DNA of 64,000 bases, from positions 28,877,212 to 28,941,211 of the forward strand of contig JAGTTD010000016.1 in assembly GCA_018398585.1 (NCBI GenBank). Direction: 5' to 3'. The position numbers and the translations under genes were made by a program. The notes beneath the pieces are model-generated. The model was not told the DNA's origin and did not search any database. It worked only from the letters and a program-made list of their open reading frames with translations. This document shows positions 55,562 to 64,000 of the stretch, piece by piece (the stretch's first letter is position 1; every line of letters starts with the position of its first letter). The stretch comes from Simmondsia chinensis. Its lineage: Eukaryota; Streptophyta; Magnoliopsida; Caryophyllales; Simmondsiaceae.

Positions 55562-55800
55562 TGTTAGAGTATAAAACCAATCATAAACCCTTACCAACCA
55601 GTTTAAGGTTTTGAAAAAGATGGTCCTTGATATGGTATCAGAGCCTTGTTTAGGTCACTAGATCGGATCTCAACAAACCCCACTTTCATTTATAAAAAAA
55701 AAAAAAAAAAATAATTTGAGCACAATGCATGAGGTGAACTCAAGCCCAATTAGCATTCACATACGGAGGCATGTTAGAGTATAAAATTATTCCTGGTATT
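55562..55800 (+). repeat. tRNA-like SINE family member
   Basis: The unit begins TTGTTAGAGTATAAAAC, carries ATGGTATCAGAGCC (A-box-like) and TCACTAGATCGGATCTC (degraded B box), an A-run, then GAGCACAATGCATGAGGTG and AAGCCCAATTAGCATTCAC, and ends at a second TGTTAGAGTATAAAA. Related blocks lie at 30280, 56080 and 58830. Classification as a SINE is inferred from the box layout. Confidence 0.5.
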
Positions 55801-56079
55801 CACCCATAAAATTAAACTTTTGGAAAAGTTAGTTCTTTAACACTCCTCAATGTCAAATTAAATCCAAATGAACCAAATATAAATCTTATACAAATATATG
55901 TAATGAAATTGAGATCTTTAACCAAATAAAATAAAATTATAAAACTTTTAATTAATAATATTTTAAGAAAAAAATATTATCTTTTGTGAAAGGGACCCTC
56001 CCTCTTTGGGCCTTTAAGGTTGAATGGAATATTGCATAAAGTAATGACATTATAGGAGAGAGAAAACACACTACTGTTA

Positions 56080-56275
56080 CCGTATAAAATGATTCCTCGA
56101 ACCTCTATCCATCAATTTAAGCTTTTATGAAAGATAGTTTCTTGATATGGTATTAAAGTATTGTTGACCAATAGGTCGCGAGTTTGAATCTCAATACCTC
56201 CCACTTTTAATATTAAAACAATTTAAGCACAAAGTATGAGGCAGGTCTGTGAGAAAGATGGTTCTTTGACACCTA
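56080..56275 (+). repeat. tRNA-like SINE family member
   Basis: GATATGGTATTAAAGTATTGTTGACCAATAGGTCGCGAGTTTGAATCTC has an intact B-box-like GAGTTTGAATCTC. The following CACAAAGTATGAGGCAGGTCTG matches the copy at 55562. It lacks the second terminal repeat. Confidence 0.5.
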
Positions 56276-56279
56276 CTAG

Positions 56280-57149
56280 TATTAATACTAAAAGTTATTT
56301 ATAATAAAGGTCTATGTACTTTGTCCTTTGTGTTAATTCGGTTGTTGTACTTTTAGTTATGTCAATTTAGTACGTATATAATTCATATTGTGTCAATTTA
56401 GTTCTTATAAAATTTATATAAACTATTAATGGAATTCTTAATGGTACATCCATGTGTTTAGTTAAATTGAGTTAACAGGTGCATTTGTAGTGAGAATACT
56501 TGTGTCAAACGTGATTATGTCTCTAAAAATTACATAAATAACTTAACTTAAGTTTGACTAAAGGACTAAATTGATATAATATAAATTATAGAGACACTAA
56601 ATTGATACAATTAGATGTGCAAACACCGAATTGACATAATGAGAAAAGTACAAGAACCTTTGATGTAAATAACTGTAATATTAGTTTATTTATATTATAT
56701 ATGTATATAGATATGGATGACCTTTGGGGCAATCTAAGGGGCTTTAATCTAAGGCCCAACATGCTATTTTTTTATTTTTTATTTTTCTATTTTATATATT
56801 TGAGGAATGGAACAACTAAGTATGTCTACTTCTCTCTATCTAGCGCATCAGTAAAAACTATGAAAACTAGTTCCGAGCTAGGCATTGAGGATTCACTGAG
56901 CCACTGAAGAAATACGATAATCAAATCTTGTTGCCTAATCATCAGCCGTGTTACTTTCTTTAAAATAATGAGTAAATGTATATGTGTGTTTCTTTTAGGA
57001 TCTTTTATCCTTGGAATCCTATAAACGATCACTTGGAGCTTCCACAAAGTCCAAAACTTTCCGTTAAGAGTATTAATGGGGATCGCATTATCCCCTTCCA
57101 CTTGAATGCTACTGAAGCTTGTGCTAACTACTCTAAGAATATCGTCTCT
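56280..57149. other. A+T-rich spacer
   Basis: Nothing is recognised with confidence. A 62-codon frame at 56976-57164 (IFYPWNPINDHLELPQSP...) has no known motif and runs into a T-run. Confidence 0.35.
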
Positions 57150-57560
57150 TTTTTTTTTTTATAATTAGCGAGGAAAACTCGCAATACAAAAGCCGGCGCC
57201 TCAAATAAGAGACCCGAAGAACACACACAAAGTGTGACAAAGGAAAAAAGCAATGAAACCTGCAAAAAGAAGAAGGACAAGTACAACGCCTAGAACCAAA
57301 CCAACAACAGCCGACAGACCACAAAGAAAGCAGAAGCAAAAATACCAAAAGAAAAACAACTTCCCAACCGCAGCAACGAACAGCAAAGAGAAAAAACACC
57401 AAAAGCAACTCGAGACAAGTCAAAAACCCCACCATTGAAGACACCAAAAGGCGAACTCCCAGAAGCCAAAAAACAACGAACCTCCGAAGGATTGAAAAAG
57501 AACCAAAGAGAAACTCCTGCAAAGGCACCCAAAAACAACCAAAAACACGCAACTGCACGC
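57150..57560 (-). mobile_element. Probable 5'-truncated LINE 3' end
   Basis: A T-run (57148-57159) followed by ATAATTAGCGAGGAAAACTCG and a purine-rich, less A+T-rich body of about 400 bases gives long but compositionally biased minus-strand frames. The layout matches a retroposed minus-strand LINE tail. No clean target duplication is found, so confidence is limited. Confidence 0.4.
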
Positions 57561-58020
57561 TCCTAGAACATGATCAACTCATCTTTCTCAGGAACTTTGG
57601 AGGCACGTGTTCTGCTTTCTTTTCACACTTTTTCCGAGCTCTTCGACTCTTCAGTGTTCCAAATCCAAACCAAACTAGACCGGACTAGTCAGTCTTGTCT
57701 GATTCCGCCCAAATTACAAGCTACCATTTTGTTGGGAAAGTCCTTTATAACACAGTTCTTTTATGCAGTGCTTATCCGTGTAAGAGATATAGAGAAACGA
57801 AATTTTTAGCCAGATTGTTTCATGAAATTTGTATGATTATTCATACACTATTTGGAGACTCGAAATGTTTTTAGATCTATTAATGTTCATTGCTCTTTTG
57901 CATGATTTTTGAGTTCTAATGTTCATTATTGTACTTAATATGACAAAGTGCATGACAAATGCACCCCATCCTTATGCAGTGAGTACTACTCTCTGTCTCT
58001 CTCTTTATATATATATATAT
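57561..58020. other. Spacer, nothing recognised
   Basis: An open frame at 57570-57809 has no known motif. The stretch ends in a CT and TA microsatellite. Confidence 0.35.
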
Positions 58021-58118
58021 GGTGGCGTTCTTATGAGAGGATGAGAGCGGGAGAGGAGTGAATCATGGCTCTCCATTATAATGGACGGTCAAGATTTGTT
58101 GGACACTAAAAAAAAAAA
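58021..58118. mobile_element. MITE of the GGTGGCGTTCTTAT family (half copy D)
   Basis: Only the left arm is present (GGTGGCGTTCTTATGAGAGG ... TTGTTGGACACTAAAAAAAA). It ends where a second CTCTCTCTTTATATATATA tract starts, so it may be a partial duplication of copy E with its flank. Confidence 0.7.
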
Positions 58119-58158
58119 TCCGTCTCTCTCTTTATATATATATATATACATAATATAT

Positions 58159-58457
58159 GGTGGCGTTTTTATGAGAGGGTGAAAGCATGAGAGGAGTCAA
58201 TCCTAGCCCTTCATTGTAATGGACGGTCAAAATTTGTTGGATACTAAAAAAAAAATAACAATTTACGGGCCATACCCCTTTATGGGCCAAAAGGAACAAA
58301 GGGATAAGAGAAAAAAATTATTTTTTTTAATACTAACAAATCTTGACTGTAAATTATTATTATTTTTTTAGTGTCTAATAAATCTTGGTTGTCCATTATA
58401 ATGGAGGACTAGGATTGACTCCTCGCACTCTCTCACGCTCTTATAAGAATGTCATCA
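58159..58457. mobile_element. MITE of the GGTGGCGTTCTTAT family (copy E)
   Basis: A complete copy of about 299 bases: left arm GGTGGCGTTTTTATGAGAGG, central CCTTTATGGGCCAAAAGG, and right arm ATTATAATGGAGGACTAGG ... CTTATAAGAATGTCATC, in TA-rich flanks. Confidence 0.78.
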
Positions 58458-58677
58458 TATACATACACATATATATATATATAAGGTCACCGTGCTACTC
58501 TATATTATATAAAGAGATAATATAAATATATAGTTATTGATTATAACAATTTATTAAATTGGATTTGCACACATATAATGATGCAAATCAAGCCCAAATT
58601 ATTAGTCCAAGGGTTGAAGCCCAAGAGAATTCAAGTCCAAGACAATCAATGACAAGTAAGTTAGTCTATTTTTTTTT

Positions 58678-58800
58678 TTAGCCCATCATGAGGGCGTCTC
58701 AATTGGTGGCGTCTCCTACCTATGCGGTCATCGTCTAGAGGTCAGAAGTTCGATTTTCGCTGAGGATATACTCATGACTTACCTGCTTGTCAAGGAGCCA
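58678..58800 (+). repeat. tRNA-derived SINE-like unit (copy 1)
   Basis: GCCCATCATGAGGGCGTCTC, GGTGGCGTCTCCTACC, CGGTCATCGTCTAGAGGTC and AGAAGTTCGATTTTC (B-box-like), then GCTGAGGATATACTCATG. The same unit recurs at 58948-59116. Confidence 0.5.
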
Positions 58801-58819
58801 TCTTTTCCAAAAGCGTAAA

Positions 58820-58945
58820 CTAATTGGTGAAGGCCTAGGAATGGTTTTATACTCTAACATGTCCTCTCACACGAATGCCAATTGGGTTTTAAGTGTGGAT
58901 AGTTTTATACTCTAACATGCCCCCTCACGTGAATGCTAATTGGGC
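58820..58945 (-). repeat. Doubled TATACTCTAACATG block
   Basis: GGTTTTATACTCTAACATGTCC...ACGAATGCCAATTGGG and a second GTTTTATACTCTAACATGCCC...GTGAATGCTAATTGGGC lie in tandem, the reverse-orientation 3' part of the repeat at 55562-55800. Confidence 0.5.
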
Positions 58946-58947
58946 TT

Positions 58948-59116
58948 CATGCCCATCATGAGGGCGTTTCAGTAGCATCTCCTACCTATACGGTCATTGC
59001 CCAAGGGTTAGGAGTTTAATTTCGCTGAGGATATACTTATGACTTACCTGCTCATGAGGATTATGGGCCTCCTCATGGACCAAGGTTTGCTGGGGCAACC
59101 CAGTCCCTCGTTACCA
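58948..59116 (+). repeat. tRNA-derived SINE-like unit (copy 2)
   Basis: Second copy of the unit at 58678, extended by CTCCTCATGGACCAAGG...CTGGGGCAACCCAGTCC and an A-run, which looks like a complete SINE 3' end. Confidence 0.5.
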
Positions 59117-59779
59117 AAAAAAAAAAGTTAGTCTAATTTTAGAATTATAATTGTATCAGGTTTATTTAGGATTAGCTGCCTATAAATATGCTCGAATTAA
59201 TTTTTCCTTTATTTTTATTAGTTTTAGCAACAAAATTTAGGTACGACTGTTGAATCTCTCTCCTTTACCTTCTAATAATTTGGTGATTCACATCATTTAA
59301 ATTCAGTAATTAACTAAAAAATGACATATATAAATTAAGTATGATAATGACATATATAAATTAAGTATGATAAGATATTCATTAACATGCTAATTACTAT
59401 ATAATAGTAATAATATATATTTGAATATACTTTTTTAACTATTAATTAATGCAAAATATGAGTCAAATATGTTCGTCAAAGTCATTTCATTTAATATTAT
59501 ATATACATATCATATAATAGTAATAATATATATTTGATTATATTTTTTTAACTATTAATTAATGCAAAATATGAGTCAAATATGTTCATCAAAGTTATTT
59601 CATTTTGTTTAACCTTTTTGTTCAGCATATATGATTAGAAATGCTTCATTGGTGATTTAAATGAGATTCAAGCTTGTATTTTCATTTTTGATGGCATTTA
59701 TTTATCAAATTTAATACTTATATCCTTTCTTTTTTGCTTTTTTTCGATAATCAGAGAAATAACTGTCAGTACAAACTGA
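59117..59779. other. A+T-rich spacer with a direct duplication
   Basis: A block of about 110 bases around ATAATAGTAATAATATATATTTGA...AATATGAGTCAAATATG occurs twice (59400-59485 and 59514-59600). No gene is seen. Confidence 0.45.
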
Positions 59780-59788
59780 TGCATTTAT

Positions 59789-60247
59789 GAGTCATTACCC
59801 AAAATAGCACAAAAATAAAAAATATTTTCTAAACTAGTTTTTTACAAAAAATATTTCCCCAAATAGCATCTATGTCATCATTTGACTTTTTCATTTTTTA
59901 GTTTTACTTTTTTTTAAATTTCTTATTTTATTTTTAATATATATATATAATTTTTTTAATTTATAATACTTTCTTAATCACAACAAATAAATTAAATTAA
60001 ATTAAATAATTTATTAAATATTTAGATTAAATTTGTGTATAAATAATTTTATTTAAATTTTAATAAATAATTAAGTTTAATTTATTTATTATAATACATA
60101 AAATTTATAAATTTTTAAAAAATATAAATGTAGTAAAAAATAAAAAAATAAAAAATGATGACATGGATGCCATTTGGGGAAATATTTTTAAAAAAAAGCT
60201 AGTTTAAGAAATATTTTTTATTTTTATGCTATTTTGGAAAATGGCTC
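59789..60247. mobile_element. Mutator-like MITE with perfect 9-bp target duplication
   Basis: The duplication TGCATTTAT lies at 59780-59788 and 60248-60256. The ends are GAGTCATTACCCAAAAT and the inverted ATTTTGGAAAATGGCTC. The inner arms ATTTCCCCAAATAGCATC and GATGCCATTTGGGGAAAT match the copies at 5169 and 53761. Confidence 0.88.
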
Positions 60248-60396
60248 TGCATTTATTGAACTGGAGTCGAAGAAAGCCCAAAAAAGTAGAAAAATTTTAG
60301 CTTTTTTAAGTTAATAAGGGGTTTATCTGCATACAAAATTTATTAGTTAATGCTGATTACCGTATCAAATTTTAATCAAGAAATGCGAGAAGGTAT

Positions 60397-60623
60397 AAAG
60401 CAATATTTTCAGTGTTCCAAGGGCTCCCGCCTAAGTTGGGTTTGGATGATGGATGTATGCAGTCTTCCTCCTTCAAGGACTATGTCTGCGAATCCCCAAC
60501 CTGAGTGGTGCAATACGAGAACTTCCCAAGAAGTCACCTATCTTGATACTACTCTCGCCGAAGCATGCATAAGTTCGAAGTTCTAATAGGATTCGATACT
60601 TGCGTGTTGGTACCCTCTTAGGT
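60397..60623 (-). mobile_element. 5S-rRNA-headed SINE (copy 5)
   Basis: It is flanked by a 16-base near-duplication, AAATRCGAGAAGRTAT (60381-60396 and 60624-60639). The 5S head is at the right (complement of CTTGGCG...GTGACTTCTTGGGAAGT...); the body is degraded and has lost the AACAGCCTC part. Minus orientation. Confidence 0.75.
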
Positions 60624-60933
60624 AAATACGAGAAGATATCGGATTATTAATATATATAAAATTTAAGGTACTAATAAAATAAAAAATCAGTAATTTTTTA
60701 ATATTATCAAAAAAATCAATGCATACTTATCTATGTGTACTAGTAAGGACCAAACGAGACAAAACGGCACCGCTTCAAGTCTCATTTTTTATTACAAAAT
60801 GTTTCATAAATATAATTTCTTTTTGCCCTTTTTGTCAATTTTACTTCTTTCCTCCCTTTTTGTATATCAATTCTCTCGGTAGCATTCTCTTTAAAGACAT
60901 CCGATAAAATTAAAACGATACAGATAAGATAAA

Positions 60934-61338
60934 ATGGGGGCATACCAAAGCCACATGAAGAGCAAATTTGTGGAGGTATTTCCATATCCTACAATCATAG
61001 ATAATTTGTATAAGTTTATAATTCAAAGTTACAAAGATATAATCCCCTTAGTTATTGCCAACAAGAAGTCATTGATATGGGTCATTGTGATCTTGGTCGC
61101 CCTCCTTTTGCTTCTCTCTCTTCTCTTCTTGCCCAAGTACCTTCGGGTTCGAGATGGGTTCAGTCCCGTTCGAGCTGGGGTCGGTCTGGTTCAAGCTGGG
61201 GTCGGGTGGTGCAGATCAGTTCGGAGCGCGAAGCCGCTTGTGAGAGTGACCCAGGAGTTTGTTTCTGGGATCCTGCTGCTGGAGGGCCCTTTCAAGTTGT
61301 GTCTGTTCGACGATGCGGTGAAAAAACTGTTTTTTTAA
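60934..61338 (+). CDS. Possible small membrane protein (134 aa), unknown
   Basis: The frame starts MGAYQSHMKSKFVEVFPYP at an ATG in a plain context. A strong hydrophobic helix, LIWVIVILVALLLLLSLLFL, spans about residues 47-66, followed by a basic segment and a Gly/Val/Arg-rich region with a near-repeat (VRAGVG, VQAGVG). I do not recognise the family, and no neighbour supports a role. It may be a real small type II or tail-anchored protein or an accident of composition. Confidence 0.3.
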   Translation: MGAYQSHMKSKFVEVFPYPTIIDNLYKFIIQSYKDIIPLVIANKKSLIWVIVILVALLLLLSLLFLPKYLRVRDGFSPVRAGVGLVQAGVGWCRSVRSAKPLVRVTQEFVSGILLLEGPFKLCLFDDAVKKLFF

Positions 61339-62400
61339 GAAGTTCGTGTCCCGTTGTAAGTTTTAAGGGCCCGTTTGATTATAGTGTGAAAAAGCTAACA
61401 CAATTTTCTTATCGAACAAAACACACTTAAATCTTAAAATTGTACTTTTTTTTTTTTATAAAAAAATGCTTTTTCCTGAAAAAAAATACTTTTTTTAAGA
61501 AAAACAAGTTCGATCAGACGGGCTCGAAACTCACAAGTCTAGTTTGAATGGAGGTTTGAAGCCAAAGTTGTGGAGTAATACCATGTGGTTTGGATCTGAG
61601 TTCATAACTTTGATGAATTTCTTTTTTTGCTTTTTTTTGTTTGTTTGTTTCTCACGAGTTTCTCGGGCCCATTCTTTCAGGTGCGCTGCTTTTATATCAC
61701 GAGTTCTCTCATTAATTATCGAAAAAGGAGTTTACTAAATTTTTTTGCCTTAAAATGTGAACGAACATAGTGAATATGTCAATTGAGGGCATAGTTGGTG
61801 TTGGTAGTTATTAATTTTTAAGAAATCAGAAAAATGTAGTAAAATAACTTTTCTTATTTTTTATTTTGTATTTTCAATTCATTAAATATTCAAGTGAAAC
61901 TCCAAAACAAGGGTGGTTTCCTTTTCTTTTTTTTAAAGCAAACAATTAATTAAGAAAATGATATCAAATAGGTGTTCGTTCAAAAAATGTTTGTTTCCTT
62001 TTTAATGTCTGTAGCAAAATAAAGTTTACCAATACTCATTTTAAAGAAAATTTTATCGCTCAGATATTATAATATCTGATTATTTATCAGTTAAGTACCT
62101 TAACATGTTAATATATGCAGTGAGCTATTATAAGGTTTAGAAATGTTATCCTCCGAATACTGTAATATTTATAAATTTTATCAATCATATATCTTCTATC
62201 AAAATTTGGTAGATTCTCTTTTTTGTTTTGTCAATTAGGAGCATAGGTTTGTTATTCTCTTGTGCTCCCACGTGAATTTTTACGTATTTGTTCAAGCCTT
62301 TCATCGCGAGGCCCATATTGGGAATTTCTTGAACTCCCAAAATCCTTTCGGATTGACAACAATCCAAATGAAATACCTTTGTAAGCCTTTCACAGCTCTT
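61339..62400. other. Spacer with a MITE, otherwise empty
   Basis: Positions 61365-61535 have inverted ends (GGGCCCGTTTGATTATAG and CGATCAGACGGGCTCG), a short hAT-like MITE. Positions 61540-62400 are A+T-rich without a recognised gene. Confidence 0.45.
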
Positions 62401-62810
62401 CTTGAATGGGTTGAACGACATAGAGCTAGCTAGAAGAGGGAAAGGCTAGAGGGCAAATTCCATTGACGAAAGAAGTCGGGCCAACTAAGGCTATAGGAAT
62501 TAGAAATGCTCATATGACATATGATTTATCATAATTTTTTCACATCAGTCTTTTTTGGTGAAAATTATCTTAATTTTGTTCAAAGTCGATCATATTTTTG
62601 CATAATGCAGCTAAGTGATAAACTTTTTAAATGTCAAGATGCTCTATTTGATGTGATTATATTCATCTTTCTTCTTTTACTTAGGGCAGGTTTGGTATGC
62701 TTCCTATTTTTGTTTATAATTTTTAGTTTTTAAGAATTTAAATTAGGGTGTTTGGGGTGTTTTTTTTTTTTTTTTGTGATTCCCAAAAAAACAAAAAAAA
62801 AAAAATCTAA
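62401..62810. other. A+T-rich spacer
   Basis: Nothing is recognised. A T-run lies at 62760-62776 and an A-run at 62785-62804, just left of the next SINE. Confidence 0.4.
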
Positions 62811-63047
62811 AAGGGTACCAATACACAAGTACTGGATCTCATTAAAACTCCGAAGTTATGTGTGCTTGGGCGATAGTGGTACCAAAATGGGTGATCTCCT
62901 GGGAAGTTCTCGTGCAACCCTAAAGTTAGGGGGTTCTCGGAAACAATCTCTTTTCAGGATAGCACCCTGAAGGGAGAAGGCTCCGTATATCCATTCCTCA
63001 GACCCGGCTTAGGTGAGAATCCTTGGGGCATTGAAAATGTTGTTTTT
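62811..63047 (+). mobile_element. 5S-rRNA-headed SINE (copy 6)
   Basis: The head (GGATCTCATTAAAACTCCGA, GTGCTTGGGCG, GATCTCCTGGGAAGTTCTCG) and body (GGAAACAATCTCTTTTCAGG, AGGCTCCGTATATCC, AGACCCGGCTTAGGTGAG, GGCATTGAAAATG) are complete. A T-rich tail (63046-63060) follows. No clear duplication is found. Confidence 0.8.
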
Positions 63048-63230
63048 TTTTTTTTTTTTGGTTCAAACTAGAAAAAGCCCAAAGCCAAGAGATAAAAAAA
63101 TATTTTAAAAATATGGTTCTTAGTTTTTAAATGATTGAGAAAATATAAACATAAAACAATACTAAACATGCACTTGGAAATATGCAAGAGTTTATGTGGA
63201 GTTTTCCAACGAGCGGCACGTTTTAGACAA

Positions 63231-63470
63231 AAAAAGGAACATACCCAGTGCCTCATGGGCTCCCGCCTACGCAGGGTCTGGGGAGGGGGGATGTACGCAG
63301 CCTTCCCCCTTCAGGGTGTTAACCTGAAGAGAGGCTGTTTTCCAGTGCCCCCAATCTGAGGGTGAGGACTTCCCAGGAGGGTACCCATCCTGGTACTACT
63401 CTCGCCCAAGCACGCTTAACTTCGGAGTTGTAATGGGATCCGGTGACGGCGTGTTGGTGCCCTCTTTGGT
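63231..63470 (-). mobile_element. 5S-rRNA-headed SINE (copy 7), best-preserved sequence
   Basis: It is flanked by ACGTTTTAGACAA (63218-63230) and ACGTGTTAGACAA (63471-63483). On the minus strand it reads from GAGGGCACCAACACGCCG through the full 5S part (CGAAGTTAAGCGTGCTTGGG, CCTCCTGGGAAGTCCTC) to the Au-type end (GCCTCTCTTCAGG, GGCTGCGTACATCC, CAGACCCTGCGTAGGCGGG, AGGCACTGGGTATGTTCC). It shows the least decay of the set and is a good family reference. Confidence 0.87.
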
Positions 63471-63639
63471 ACGTGTTAGACAACTTGTTCCAAATTTTAA
63501 GTGAGAAGTTTTGTTCGATTAGTACTTTACAGAGCAGTTAGAGTTGGTGTAGTAATTAGATTATCCATATTTTAATTGAGAAGTTTTGGCTCAAAGCTCA
63601 TCCTTTCCCATCCCTAACAATGTTGGAGGCTAGGGATGT

Positions 63640-64000
63640 ATTAGAGTTGAGCCGAGCCCGAGCTTGCCAGACTTGAGGCTCGACTCGTTTGCATTAAGCT
63701 CAGTTCGGGCTCGGTTTGAAGCTCGCCGAGCTTAGAAAGTTCAAGCTCAAGCTCGAGCTCGGCTCATCAAAGGCTTCAGCTCGACTTGGCGAGTTTTAAA
63801 TTAAGCTTGCAATATTTTAGCTCATTTAAGCTCAGGCCCAACTCATTTAGGTTCAAACTTTGTTTGATTGGGCAATATTTAAGCAAATATATTATATTAA
63901 TAAAGGCTTGCTTAGGCTCGTGAGCTGACAGGCTTGAGCTTTGCTAGGCTCGGACTCTACCTGATAAGGTAAATGAGCCGGCTCAACCCGGCTAGAGCTT
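63640..64000. repeat. GAGCTCGAGCTCG-rich dispersed repeat
   Basis: Dense degenerate units: GAGCCCGAGCTTG, GGCTCGACTCG, CAAGCTCAAGCTCGAGCTCGG, TTAGGCTCGTGAGC. The clearest copy of the family seen seven times in the window; it runs off the window edge. Confidence 0.6.

Noticed and set aside
55620..55640. LTR primer binding site (TGGTATCAGAGCC)
   Set aside because: No LTR lies beside it; the motif sits inside a repeated tRNA-like unit.
57133..57558. 141-codon minus-strand frame
   Set aside because: It is rich in Phe, Leu, Cys and Val because the plus strand is A-rich; it follows a T-run and looks like a LINE tail, not a gene.
61077..61430. 117-codon plus-strand frame
   Set aside because: It overlaps the frame at 60934-61338 in another phase and lacks any motif; at most one can be real.

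Overview
This window is nuclear DNA of a flowering plant, almost certainly a eudicot. Three of the four recognisable host genes carry GT-AG introns, and the intergenic space is A+T-rich and packed with plant transposable elements (L1- and RTE-type LINEs, SINEs, Mutator-like MITEs, copia- and Athila-type LTR elements). Species cannot be told from sequence alone. A woody asterid is a guess, based on the 5S-headed SINEs and the type of repeats. A run of exactly 100 N (37287-37386) marks a scaffold join.

Host genes. (1) 3091-4864 (+): a UDP-glycosyltransferase of the UGT89 type, two exons. (2) 15099-9351 (-): a nine-exon O-fucosyltransferase / GT106-type glycosyltransferase. All its exons can be reconstructed with consistent phase, but the acceptor of exon 4 is not AG. 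(3) 31958-25860 (-): a nine-exon D-aminoacyl-tRNA deacylase (GEK1/DTD2 type). Its first exon holds three single-base homopolymer expansions, one of which creates a stop. (4) 51611-52630 (+): an intact intronless cytosolic sulfotransferase with a TATA box. They show no common pathway. Two short ORFs (6173-6370, 60934-61338) are possible but unproven genes.

Mobile DNA, left to right: palindromic CGCGGTTT arrays (1-690); a LINE RNase H relic (1185-1540); a foldback MITE (1801-2195); a 5S-rRNA-headed SINE just upstream of the UGT; a Mutator-like MITE (5169-5424); a short LTR retrotransposon with a PTB-like RRM reading frame and a perfect target duplication (6723-8891); a solo copia LTR in an O-fucosyltransferase intron (9964-10706); a cluster of MITEs, one split by a SINE (15853-17838); a nearly complete L1-type LINE (19013-25300); more 5S-headed SINEs (32231, 32985); a 1.2-kb foldback element with 103-bp tandem repeats (34165-35345); a copia LTR (38332-38896); a hAT-like element (39045-40205); an Athila-type LTR element lacking reverse transcriptase and integrase (40420-47395); a 5'-truncated RTE LINE (48002-48787); a Mutator-like MITE carrying a nested LINE tail (53761-54561); further MITEs and SINEs to the end.

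The most informative pattern is the set of SINEs with a 5S rRNA head and an Au-type 3' body. The RTE LINE copy at 48002-48787 ends in the same 3' body and a (TTG)n tail, which points to that LINE as the machinery that mobilises the SINEs. The second notable element is the 2.2-kb LTR retrotransposon whose only reading frame resembles a polypyrimidine-tract-binding RRM.
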